From Solirubrobacterales bacterium (lineage in GTDB: Bacteria > Actinomycetota > Thermoleophilia > Solirubrobacterales > Solirubrobacteraceae): a stretch of 18,210 nucleotides of DNA. The DNA lies in the NCBI GenBank assembly GCA_009781575.1, contig WQXW01000007.1:1-18210 (forward strand). The letters run 5' to 3'. Numbering within the stretch: position 1 is the first letter of the stretch; each line of letters starts with the position of its first letter. The notes below the pieces were generated by a model. It was not told the DNA's origin, ran no database searches, and saw only the letters and a program-made list of their open reading frames with translations. The translations under genes and the position numbers were made by a program. Below, piece after piece: positions 9,572 to 15,938 of the stretch.

Positions 9572-10560
9572 GGATCACGCGCCTGCCCGATGTGCGGCGC
9601 CGGGCGCGCAGGGTCGCGGTTGGCACCTTCGACGGCGTGCACCTGGGACACCGCCGCGTGATCGGCGGCGCCGACAGCGTGCTCACCTTCGAGCCCCACC
9701 CGGTGTCGGTGGTCAAGCCGGAGCACGCGCCCCGCCTGCTCACCGACGCCGAGCAGAAGGCCGAGCAGATCGGGGCGCTCGGTGTGGAGGAGATGATCGT
9801 GATCCCGTTCGACACCGCCTTCGCCGCGCGCAGCGCGCGCGAGTTCATCGACGATGTGCTGATCGGCGCGCTCGGCGCGCTCGAGGTGTCGGTCGGCGAG
9901 AACTTCCGCTTCGGCAATCGCGCCAAGGGCGACCCCCAGCTGCTCGCGCAGGAGCCCCGCTTCTCCACCGTGGTCGCGCCGCTGCTGGAAATAGATGGCG
10001 AGATCGTCTCCTCCAGCCACATCCGCGGGCTGGTGGTGGCGGGCGAGGTGGAGTACGCCACACGCTTCCTCGGCCGCCCCTTCCAGCTGCGCGGCGAGGT
10101 GGTGCATGGCGATGAGCGCGGCCGCACTCTCGGCTTCCCCACCGCCAACCTGATCCCCTCCGAGTCCCACGTGACCCCCGGTCACGGCGTGTACGCCTGC
10201 CTCGCCGACGGCCGCCCCGCAGCGGTGAGCATCGGCGTGCGACCCACCTTCGACACCGGCCGCGGCGAGCTGATCGAGGCCCACATCCTGGACTTCGACG
10301 ACGACCTCTACGGCCACCGCCTCAGCCTCGATTTCCTGCAGCGCGTGCGCGGCGAGCGGCGCTTCGACAGCGCGCAGGCCCTGGTGGCGCAGATGGCGCG
10401 CGACGTGGCGCTCACGCGCGAGATCGCAGGCGCGGGGCGCGGCGCCGAGCGGGGTGCGGAGGGGCGCGCCGAGCGGGGTGCGGAGGGGCGCGCCGAGCGC
10501 GGCGCACAGAGTGCCGCTGGGGGTGGCGAGGCGTCTGCTACGGTGTCGGACCGCCCATGA
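9568..10560 (+). CDS. ribF: Bifunctional riboflavin kinase / FAD synthetase
   Basis: RibF converts riboflavin to FMN and then to FAD. The protein has 330 aa. The N-terminal nucleotidyltransferase half has [10 protein letters not shown] and, later, [14 protein letters not shown] and SSSHIRGLV. The C-terminal flavokinase half has [32 protein letters not shown] and [12 protein letters not shown], all canonical. Two oddities are visible. Between [14 protein letters not shown] and the TFEPHP motif there are only about seven residues, whereas E. coli RibF has roughly 13 more, so a helix appears to be missing. The last 45 or so residues are a non-conserved Ala/Gly/Glu/Arg tail with an AERGAEGR tandem repeat. 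ATG 9568 overlaps the truB stop; the TGA overlaps the rpsO ATG. Confidence 0.95.
   Translation: MRITRLPDVRRRARRVAVGTFDGVHLGHRRVIGGADSVLTFEPHPVSVVKPEHAPRLLTDAEQKAEQIGALGVEEMIVIPFDTAFAARSAREFIDDVLIGALGALEVSVGENFRFGNRAKGDPQLLAQEPRFSTVVAPLLEIDGEIVSSSHIRGLVVAGEVEYATRFLGRPFQLRGEVVHGDERGRTLGFPTANLIPSESHVTPGHGVYACLADGRPAAVSIGVRPTFDTGRGELIEAHILDFDDDLYGHRLSLDFLQRVRGERRFDSAQALVAQMARDVALTREIAGAGRGAERGAEGRAERGAEGRAERGAQSAAGGGEASATVSDRP
10444..10506 (+). repeat. 24-bp tandem repeat in the 3' end of ribF
   Basis: Two identical 24-bp units (10444-10467 and 10468-10491) plus a partial, diverged third (10492-10506) encode AERGAEGR repeated in the C-terminal tail of RibF. The period is a multiple of three, so copy-number change would keep the frame open. 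The tail lies after the conserved kinase domain and is probably tolerated slippage. Confidence 0.85.
10536..10544 (+). promoter_or_regulatory. Possible extended -10 element for rpsO
   Basis: TGC followed by TACGGT fits an extended -10 and lies 12 nt before the rpsO ATG, inside the end of ribF. No -35 match is seen 17 bp upstream. If used it would give an rpsO mRNA with a leader of about 5 nt. Weak, pattern-based. Confidence 0.3.
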
Positions 10561-10826
10561 CCCCGACCAGCGAGCGCAAGCGCGAGATCACGGCGAAGTT
10601 CGGCTCCAGCGAGCGCGACACCGGCAACACCAAGGTGCAGATCGCGCTGCTCACCGAGCGCATCAACCACCTGACCCAGCACCTGCGCGAGCAGCGCAAG
10701 GACCACCACTCGCGCCGCGGCCTGCTCATGTTGGTCGGGCAGCGCCGGCGCTTTTTGACCTACCTGCAGCGCACCGACCTCGAGGGCTACCGCGCGCTGA
10801 TCAAGGAGCTCGGCCTGCGCAAGTGA
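10557..10826 (+). CDS. rpsO: 30S ribosomal protein S15
   Basis: S15 is a primary 16S rRNA-binding protein of the 30S platform and takes part in an intersubunit bridge. The 89-aa length is exactly that of the family. The fold is recognisable throughout: [49 protein letters not shown] (the signature, including the rRNA-contacting [10 protein letters not shown] segment), and [30 protein letters not shown]. The ATG overlaps the ribF TGA (ATGA), so it is probably translationally coupled. Repeat copy 2, carrying a terminator-like hairpin, follows 36 nt later, before pnp. The rpsO-pnp order is conserved in most bacteria. Confidence 0.98.
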   Translation: MTPTSERKREITAKFGSSERDTGNTKVQIALLTERINHLTQHLREQRKDHHSRRGLLMLVGQRRRFLTYLQRTDLEGYRALIKELGLRK

Positions 10827-10861
10827 GCGCACGCGCCCGCGGCTCGAGCTCCGCGCGGGCG

Positions 10862-10999
10862 CCCGCTCCGGCGGCGCGGCCGCCGGTCGAGCAGCAGCAG
10901 CGGCCGTTGGGTTTTTTGTTTTGAGGATTGGTTCCGCGCGGAACGAATCCTTTTTTTGAATCCCCCGACGGCTCCTCAGACAGGTGTGTTCGAAGCCGC
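10862..10999 (+). repeat. Interspersed structured repeat, copy 2
   Basis: This second copy is in the same orientation, in the 309-bp gap between rpsO and pnp. Similarity to copy 3 begins already at CCCGCTCCGGCGG (10862-10874) and runs to GTGTGTTCGAAGCCGC. Outer arms CCGTTGGG (10904-10911) and CCCGACGG (10964-10971) form 8 pairs including one T-G. The core palindrome (10923-10952) differs from the consensus at two positions, giving one G-G mismatch and one G-T wobble. A seven-T run spans 10951-10957. The rest of the gap (11000-11135) holds only the pnp leader hairpin and no convincing promoter; TAAGCT at 11057 is the best -10 candidate. Confidence 0.85.
10923..10957 (+). terminator. Intrinsic-terminator-like hairpin in repeat copy 2
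   Basis: A stem formed by 10923-10937 and 10938-10952 (one mismatch, one wobble) is followed by T at 10951-10957, the longest T-run of the three copies. It sits where transcription of the rimP-rpsO operon would be expected to end or be reduced before pnp. Confidence 0.65.
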
Positions 11000-11097
11000 G
11001 GGGCCCACGTCACGCTGGAGGAGAGCGCCGCTGCCCTGCACGCTCGGGGCGTCCGCTAAGCTGGCTCGCATTCGGAACGGAATATGAACTGAAGAGA

Positions 11098-11119
11098 CTC
11101 CGCCGACCGAAGGGCGGAG
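11098..11119 (+). promoter_or_regulatory. Hairpin in the pnp leader next to the ribosome-binding site
   Basis: CTCCGCC (11098-11104) pairs perfectly with GGCGGAG (11113-11119) around an 8-nt loop. The 3' arm ends 2 nt before the GGGAAGG Shine-Dalgarno region (11121-11127), which is 8 nt from the pnp ATG. In E. coli a pnp leader hairpin is the site of RNase III-dependent autoregulation. A similar role here is an inference from position only. Confidence 0.5.
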
Positions 11120-11135
11120 AGGGAAGGTAGAAAAT

Positions 11136-13454
11136 ATGAGCAGTGACGCCGTTACGCGGGTCTCCGTAGAGATTGCCGGTGATGAGATTTCCTTTGAGAC
11201 CGGCAGGATGGCCCGCCAGGCCTCCGGCGCGGTGGTCGTCCGTCAGGGCGACACGATGGTGCTGGCCACCGCCACCGCGGGGGCACAGCGAGATGTCGAC
11301 TTCCTGCCGCTCACGGTGGACGTCGAGGAGCGCATGTACTCGGCCGGCAAGATCCCCGGCTCCTTCTTCAAGCGCGAGGGGCGCTCCGGCGAGAAGGCCA
11401 CGCTGACCGCGCGCATGATCGACCGGCCGCTGCGGCCGCTCTTCTCCAAGGGGTGGAGCTTCGACACGCAGCTGGTCGCGATCCCGATCTCCGTCGATCA
11501 CGAGCATCCCTACGACATCCTGGCCATGAACGGCGCCTCCGCGGCGCTCATGATCTCCAACGTGCCGTTCGCCGGGCCGGTGGGCGCGGTGCGCATCGGC
11601 AAGGTCGACGGCAACTTCGTGGTCAACCCCGACGAGCACGACATCAGCTCCGAGGCGGGCGCGCCGCCGAGCTCCGAGCTGGACCTGGTGGTGGCCGGCA
11701 CCGAGGAGGCGATCCTGATGGTGGAGGCCGGCGCCAACGAGATCTCCGAGGCGGAGATCCTCGACGCGCTGGACATCGCCCACTCGGAGATCCGCAAGCT
11801 GTGCGCGCTGCAGCGCGAGCTGGCCGAGCGCGTGGGCAAGCCCAAGACGCCGGTGGAGGCGCCGGTGGTCGATCAGGCGATTCTCCAGGAGGTGCGCGCC
11901 TCGCACGGCGCGGCGCTCGATGAGGCCACCCAGGTGGAGGACAAGCTCGCGCGCCAGGACGCGACCCACGCCGTCGAGGAGGCGGTGCTCGCCCAGCACG
12001 CGCCGCCCGCCGCGGAGGGCGCGGGCGATGAGGAGCAGGAGCGCGCGCGGGCGCGCCGCGGCGCGGCGCAGCTGGCCTTCGACTCGCTGGAGAAGGCGAT
12101 CATCCGCGAGCGCATCGCGGTGCACAAGAAGCGCCCCGACGGGCGCGGCGAGAGCGAGATCCGCCCGATCTCGATCGAGGTGGGCGTCACTCCCCGCACG
12201 CACGGCTCGGCGCTCTTCACGCGCGGCCAGACCCAGGCGCTCAGCGAGGTCGCGTTCGGCACGCTCAAGGAGGAGATGCGCCTCGACACGCTGGGGCTGC
12301 AGGGCAAGAAGTACTACTTCCACCACTACAACTTCCCGCCGTTCTCGGTGGGCGAGGCCGGGCGCCTCGGGCCCAAGCGGCGCGACATCGGCCACGGCGC
12401 GCTCGCCGAGCGCGCGCTGGTGGCGATGGTGCCCTCGATCGAGGAGTTCCCCTACACGATCCGCGTGGTGTCCGACATCCTCGAGTCCAACGGCTCCTCC
12501 TCGATGGCCTCGGTGTGCGGCTCCTCGCTGGCGCTGATGGACGCGGGCGTGCCGATCCGCCGCCCGGTCGCCGGCATCGCGATGGGGCTGATCAAGGAGG
12601 GCGACGACTACACAGTGCTCACCGACATCGCGGGCGTCGAGGACCACCTGGGCGACATGGACTTCAAGGTCGCCGGCACCGAGCGCGGCATCACCGCGCT
12701 GCAGATGGACATCAAGATCGGCGGCGTCACCTTCGAGATCCTGCGCGACGCGCTGGGCCAGGCGCGGGAGGCGCGCACCTCCATCCTCGCCAAGATGGCC
12801 GAGGTGATCGGCTCGCCGCGCGGCGAGCTCAGCCAGTATGCGCCGCGCATCCAGACGATCCAGATCGATCCCAGCCAGATCGGGCTGTTGATCGGCAAGG
12901 GCGGTGAAACGATCCGCGGCCTCTCCGAGGAGTTCGAATCGGAGATCGACGTCAACGACGACGGACAGGTGCTGATCTACTCCGCCAACGGCGCGCTCGC
13001 CGAGGAGCTGCTCGAGCGGATCCGCATGATGATGAAGGAGGTCGAGGTCGGCGACGAATACGCCGGCAAGGTGGTCAAGACCACCGCGTTCGGCGCGTTC
13101 ATTGAGCTGACCAAGGGCACCGACGGCCTGTTGCACATCTCCAACGTCTCGCCCGGCGCGCGCGTGGACACCGTCGAGGACGTGCTCAACCGCGGCGACG
13201 AGGTCGCGGTGCGCGTGGTCGAGGTCGATCGCGAGCGCGGCCGCATCGGCCTGCGCCTGGCCGACGACCCCGAGGTCGCGGGCAAGTCGGTCGAGGAGCT
13301 CGCCGGCGTCGGGAGCGGCGGCGGCGGTGGTGGTGGCGGGCGCCCGCGCGAGGGCTCCGGCCGCAACGGCCGCGGCGAGGGCCGTCGCAGCGATCGCGGC
13401 TCCGGCCGCCCGCGCCACGGCGCGGGCCGCGACCGCGACCGCGACCGCTATTGA
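11136..13454 (+). CDS. pnp: Polyribonucleotide nucleotidyltransferase (PNPase)
   Basis: PNPase is a trimeric 3'-5' phosphorolytic exoribonuclease central to mRNA decay. The protein has 772 aa, a little longer than the usual 700-740. It has a first RNase PH domain (about 10-145, with SFFKREGR and ARMIDRPLRPLF); a helical linker containing an Ala/Glu/Arg-rich insertion (about 285-310); a second, catalytic RNase PH domain with SNGSSSMAS (451-459) and Asp503 and Asp509 in EDHLGDMDFKVAG, equivalent to the E. coli catalytic residues; a KH domain with IGKGGE near 586; and an S1 domain (about 642-710, GKVVKTTAFGAFIEL). A Gly- and Arg-rich tail (about 725-772) with a Gly8 run and Arg-Asp repeats follows. 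ATG 11136 has a GGGAAGG ribosome-binding site. Confidence 0.97.
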   Translation: MSSDAVTRVSVEIAGDEISFETGRMARQASGAVVVRQGDTMVLATATAGAQRDVDFLPLTVDVEERMYSAGKIPGSFFKREGRSGEKATLTARMIDRPLRPLFSKGWSFDTQLVAIPISVDHEHPYDILAMNGASAALMISNVPFAGPVGAVRIGKVDGNFVVNPDEHDISSEAGAPPSSELDLVVAGTEEAILMVEAGANEISEAEILDALDIAHSEIRKLCALQRELAERVGKPKTPVEAPVVDQAILQEVRASHGAALDEATQVEDKLARQDATHAVEEAVLAQHAPPAAEGAGDEEQERARARRGAAQLAFDSLEKAIIRERIAVHKKRPDGRGESEIRPISIEVGVTPRTHGSALFTRGQTQALSEVAFGTLKEEMRLDTLGLQGKKYYFHHYNFPPFSVGEAGRLGPKRRDIGHGALAERALVAMVPSIEEFPYTIRVVSDILESNGSSSMASVCGSSLALMDAGVPIRRPVAGIAMGLIKEGDDYTVLTDIAGVEDHLGDMDFKVAGTERGITALQMDIKIGGVTFEILRDALGQAREARTSILAKMAEVIGSPRGELSQYAPRIQTIQIDPSQIGLLIGKGGETIRGLSEEFESEIDVNDDGQVLIYSANGALAEELLERIRMMMKEVEVGDEYAGKVVKTTAFGAFIELTKGTDGLLHISNVSPGARVDTVEDVLNRGDEVAVRVVEVDRERGRIGLRLADDPEVAGKSVEELAGVGSGGGGGGGGRPREGSGRNGRGEGRRSDRGSGRPRHGAGRDRDRDRY

Positions 13455-13487
13455 GGCCGACCCGGACGGCCGGCCGTGCTGATGATC

Positions 13488-13541
13488 GCCGGTGCAAGCG
13501 GAACGTTCACGCATCTATCGAGAAGTGGAGCTTGCACCGGC
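13488..13541 (+). repeat. Perfect 12-bp inverted repeat after pnp
   Basis: GCCGGTGCAAGC (13488-13499) and its exact reverse complement GCTTGCACCGGC (13530-13541) flank a 30-nt loop. The loop itself contains the palindrome GAACGTTC (13501-13508). It begins 34 nt after the pnp stop. As RNA it would make a stable 3' stem-loop; there is no T-run, so it is not a classical terminator. It could protect the 3' end or bind a protein. Confidence 0.75.
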
Positions 13542-13564
13542 CCAAAGGGCAAAATGCGCCGACA

Positions 13565-13692
13565 CCCGCTCCGGCGGTGCCGGTCGTGAGCAGCGTCCGT
13601 TGCGTTTTTTGTTTTGGGGATTCGTTCCGCGCGGAACGAATCCTCTTTTTGAATCCCCCAACGGCGCCTCCGACAGGTGTGTTCGAGGCCGC
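13565..13692 (+). repeat. Interspersed structured repeat, copy 3
   Basis: This third copy, same orientation, runs from CCCGCTCCGGCGG (13565-13577) to GTGTGTTCGAGGCCGC. Outer arms are CCGTTG (13597-13602) and CAACGG (13659-13664); the core palindrome is 13616-13645. GGGGATTC at 13616-13623 can pair either with GAATCCTC inside the palindrome (one wobble) or, perfectly, with GAATCCCC at 13651-13658. Two exclusive folds are therefore possible. From the T-rich tract to the tail it aligns with copies 1 and 2 without gaps. Confidence 0.85.
13616..13650 (+). terminator. Intrinsic-terminator-like hairpin in repeat copy 3
   Basis: A stem from 13616-13630 and 13631-13645 (one G-T wobble, otherwise perfect) is followed by five T (13646-13650). 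It lies downstream of pnp on the coding strand, as expected for the end of the pnp transcript. Confidence 0.65.
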
Positions 13693-13727
13693 ATTGCGTC
13701 CCCTCCCGCGGGCCCAGCGGGCACGGC

Positions 13728-13780
13728 CTTTGATCGGTTTGATCCACTCGACCGGTGGCGGCTGATCAAATCGATCAAAG
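13728..13780 (+). promoter_or_regulatory. 17-bp inverted repeat with four TTTGATC half-sites upstream of the M16 gene
   Basis: Positions 13728-13744 and 13764-13780 are reverse complements at 16 of 17 positions (the exception is a G-T pair), around a 19-nt loop. Each arm holds two copies of TTTGATC or GATCAAA spaced 9 bp apart (13729, 13738; 13764, 13773). This AT-richer block ends 31 nt before the ATG at 13812. It may be an operator for a dimeric or tetrameric regulator, or a 5' UTR hairpin. No T-run follows. Confidence 0.65.
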
Positions 13781-13811
13781 CGGCAAGCGAAACGGGAACC
13801 CACACCGCCCC

Positions 13812-15179
13812 ATGACCCACCGGATCACCACCCTCCCCTCCGGCCTGCGCGTGGTGAGCGAGCGCCTCGAGCACGCCCGCTCGGTCGCGCTCGGCTTCTT
13901 CGTGGGCACCGGCTCGGCGCTGGAGGCGCGCGAGCGGGGCGGGATCTCCCACCTGCTGGAGCACATGCTCTTCCGCGGCACCGAGCGCTACCGCTCGCGC
14001 GAGGTCGACGAGCTCTTCGACAGCATGGGCGCCGAGCTGGACGCCGGCACCGACCGGGAGACCACCTCGTTGCAGACGCGCGTGCTGGAGCGCCACCTGG
14101 AGCGCGCCCTGGACGTGATGGCACAGATGATCTGGCATCCGCTGCTGGAGGATCTGGAGGCCGAGCGCGAGGTGGTGCTGGAGGAGATCGCCTCCTATGA
14201 GGACGATCCCCAGGAGCGCGTCTTCGACGCGCTGGGCGAGGCGATCTTCGGCGATCACCCGCTGGGGCGCCCCGTGATCGGCAACGCCACCTCGGTGGGC
14301 GCGATCGACGCGGATCACCTGCACGCCCACCACGCCCAGCACTACGTGCCGGCCAACGTGGTGGTGGCCGCCGCGGGCGCGGTCGATCACGACGCGCTCA
14401 CCGCGATGGTCGCCCGCACGTGTGCCGGAGAGGGCGGCGCGGTGCCCCTGAGCCCGCCGCCCCCGCGCACGACCCCCCGGGTGCTGTTCACGCCCAAGGA
14501 CACCGAGCAGTACCACGTTTGCATAGGCGCTCCCGGCATCGCACACGACGACGAGCGGCGTTTTGAGCTGTGCCTGCTCGACAACGTGTTCGGCGCGATG
14601 GCCTCCTCGCGCCTCTTCCAGGAGGTGCGCGAGCGGCGCGGTCTGGCCTACTCGGTGTACTCCTTCGAAGCGCTCTATTCGCGCACCGGCGAGGTGGGCA
14701 TCTACCTCGGCACCCGCCCCGAGAACCTGCGCGAGGCGCTCGAGGTGGTGGCGGCCGAGCTGCAGCGGCTGCCCTCCGACCCCGCCGGCGCCGCTGAGCT
14801 CGAGCGCTCGCGCGAGGGCACCAAGTGCGCGTTGGCGCTCGCGCTGGGCTCGCCCACCGCGCGCATGGGAGAGCTCGGGCACGCGGTGGCGGCCGCTCTG
14901 CCGATTCTCACGATCGAGCAGCAGTGCGCGCGGCTCGACGCCGTCTCGGTGGAGGGCCTGCGCGAGCTGGCGCACGCGCTGTATGACCCGGCGGGGCTGT
15001 CGGTGGCGGCGATCGGGCCCGGCGAGGCGCGCCTGCGCGAGGCGCTCGCGCCCCTGCACGAGCTCGGGCTGCCCGAGCCCCAGCCGATCGGGATCGCGCC
15101 CGTCGCCCCCCCGGCGGCGGAGATCGCGCCCACCGCGCCGCCGGTGCGCGTCGCGGGCGGCGGCCGCGCGCGGCCGTGA
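13812..15179 (+). CDS. M16 family zinc metallopeptidase (processing-peptidase-like)
   Basis: This belongs to the M16B family, related to mitochondrial processing peptidase and to Bacillus YmxG/MlpA. The protein has 455 aa. The inverted zinc motif HLLEH is at 47-51 in GGISHLLEHMLFRGTERY. The third ligand is in EREVVLEEIASYEDDPQ (Glu124 or Glu125). The C-terminal half contains RERRGLAYSVYSFEALYSRTGEVGIYLG, the conserved R/Y substrate-clamp region. So it has an active-type N-terminal half plus the usual second half in one chain. The Pro/Ala-rich last 30 residues are not conserved. I chose ATG 13812 because MTHRITTLPSGLRVV is the family start; a GTG at 13755 would translate part of the upstream inverted repeat. 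No signal peptide. The TGA overlaps the dapB GTG by 4 nt. Substrate unknown. Confidence 0.92.
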   Translation: MTHRITTLPSGLRVVSERLEHARSVALGFFVGTGSALEARERGGISHLLEHMLFRGTERYRSREVDELFDSMGAELDAGTDRETTSLQTRVLERHLERALDVMAQMIWHPLLEDLEAEREVVLEEIASYEDDPQERVFDALGEAIFGDHPLGRPVIGNATSVGAIDADHLHAHHAQHYVPANVVVAAAGAVDHDALTAMVARTCAGEGGAVPLSPPPPRTTPRVLFTPKDTEQYHVCIGAPGIAHDDERRFELCLLDNVFGAMASSRLFQEVRERRGLAYSVYSFEALYSRTGEVGIYLGTRPENLREALEVVAAELQRLPSDPAGAAELERSREGTKCALALALGSPTARMGELGHAVAAALPILTIEQQCARLDAVSVEGLRELAHALYDPAGLSVAAIGPGEARLREALAPLHELGLPEPQPIGIAPVAPPAAEIAPTAPPVRVAGGGRARP

Positions 15180-15907
15180 TCCGCGTCGGGGTCGCCGGCG
15201 CGGCCGGGCGCATGGGGCGCGCGGTCTGCTCCGCGGTGGAGCGCGCGCCCGACTTGGAGCTCTGTGGACGCGCCGATCCGCTGCTCGACACCGGGCTCGA
15301 TCGGCTGTTGGCCGGCGCGCGCTGTGAGGTGGTGGTCGATTTCACCCGGCCCGACACCGCCCTGGAGAACGCGCTCGCGTGCGTGCGCGCGGGCGTGCAC
15401 GTGGTGATCGGCACCACCGGCTTTGACGTGCAACGACTGCGCGAGGAGTACCGGTCGCTGGAGGGAGCCCACGCGGGCGCCGCGCCGGAGCACGCGGGCG
15501 GCGGCGGCGCGCGCGCCAACGTGTTCGTGGCGCCCAACTTCGCGATCGGCGCGGTGCTGATGATGCGCTTCGCCGCGCAGGCCGCGCCGCACATGGCGGC
15601 GGCGGAGATCGTCGAGCTGCACCACGACGGGAAGGTCGATGCGCCCAGTGGGACCGCCGCGCGCACCGCGGCGCTGATGGCCCAGGCGAGCGGCGGGCGC
15701 GAGCCGCCGATCCACTCGGTGAGGCTGCCCGGCCTGGTCGCCCACCAGGAGGTGATCCTCGGCGACGTGGGTCAGACGCTGTCGATCCGCCACGACACCA
15801 CCAGCCGCGAGTCGTTCATGCCGGGGGTGCTGCTCGCCGTGCGCCGGGTGGGATCGCTCGAGCGCTCGCCCACGGTGGGGCTCGAGCACCTGCTGTTCGG
15901 CGAGTAA
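15176..15907 (+). CDS. dapB: 4-hydroxy-tetrahydrodipicolinate reductase
   Basis: DapB reduces the DapA product with NAD(P)H on the route to meso-diaminopimelate and lysine. The protein has 243 aa, slightly shorter than usual. It has an N-terminal dinucleotide-binding GVAGAAGRMG (5-14), VDFTRPD, and GTTGF (79-83). The catalytic motif ELHHDGKVDAPSGTA contains His149, His150 and Lys153, matching E. coli His159, His160 and Lys163. A Gly/Ala-rich insertion (about 97-113) precedes the conserved VAPNFAIG. The GTG start at 15176 overlaps the stop of the peptidase gene (GTGA) and places the nucleotide motif at the very N-terminus, as in the family. dapA follows after 31 bp. Confidence 0.96.
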   Translation: MIRVGVAGAAGRMGRAVCSAVERAPDLELCGRADPLLDTGLDRLLAGARCEVVVDFTRPDTALENALACVRAGVHVVIGTTGFDVQRLREEYRSLEGAHAGAAPEHAGGGGARANVFVAPNFAIGAVLMMRFAAQAAPHMAAAEIVELHHDGKVDAPSGTAARTAALMAQASGGREPPIHSVRLPGLVAHQEVILGDVGQTLSIRHDTTSRESFMPGVLLAVRRVGSLERSPTVGLEHLLFGE

Positions 15908-15932
15908 CAATCGCTGCCGGCCGTGAGATACT
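15904..15932 (+). promoter_or_regulatory. Probable leaderless promoter of dapA
   Basis: GTAACA (15904-15909, overlapping the dapB stop) and GATACT (15927-15932) are 17 bp apart, each 4 of 6 to consensus, with an extended -10 TG at 15924-15925. The predicted start of transcription is at about 15939, the first base of the dapA ATG. No Shine-Dalgarno sequence precedes that ATG. This supports a leaderless dapA mRNA in addition to read-through from dapB. Confidence 0.5.
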
Positions 15933-15938
15933 GCCGGG

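Larger units (their letters stand above)
13455..13811 (+). other. 357-bp structured intergenic region between pnp and the M16 peptidase gene
   Basis: This gap contains, in order, a 12-bp inverted repeat (13488-13541), a small GCCC-AAA-GGGC hairpin (13540-13550), repeat copy 3 (13565-13692) and a 17-bp inverted repeat (13728-13780). I see no supportable gene. A frame open across 13451-13765 merely reads through the repeats and has no ribosome-binding site. The region probably separates the pnp transcript from the M16-dapB operon and regulates one or both. Confidence 0.7.

Noticed and set aside
11010..13514. 834-codon open frame on the minus strand antisense to pnp, and similar long minus-strand frames over nusA (3025-4311), infB (4643-6754), the M16 gene (13515-15059) and dapA/rnj
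   Set aside because: They mirror the codon bias of GC-rich genes on the + strand, are Arg/Ala/His/Gly-rich without recognisable domains, and overlap well-identified conserved genes completely.
13451..13765. Plus-strand frame reading through repeat copy 3, with a peptide (FRAERILF.NPPTAP.TGV) also encoded in the same frame by copies 1 and 2
   Set aside because: The shared peptide follows from the shared DNA. Silent and replacement differences between copies are about equally frequent, no ribosome-binding site or common start exists, and the palindrome explains the conservation better.
13755..13811. N-terminal extension of the M16 peptidase from a GTG at 13755
   Set aside because: The added 19 residues translate part of the 17-bp inverted repeat, do not resemble the family, and the ATG at 13812 gives the canonical N-terminus.
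15904..15938. Lysine riboswitch upstream of dapA
   Set aside because: The gap between dapB and dapA is only 31 bp, far too short for the lysine aptamer; the 357-bp gap before the M16 gene lacks its conserved core as far as I can see.
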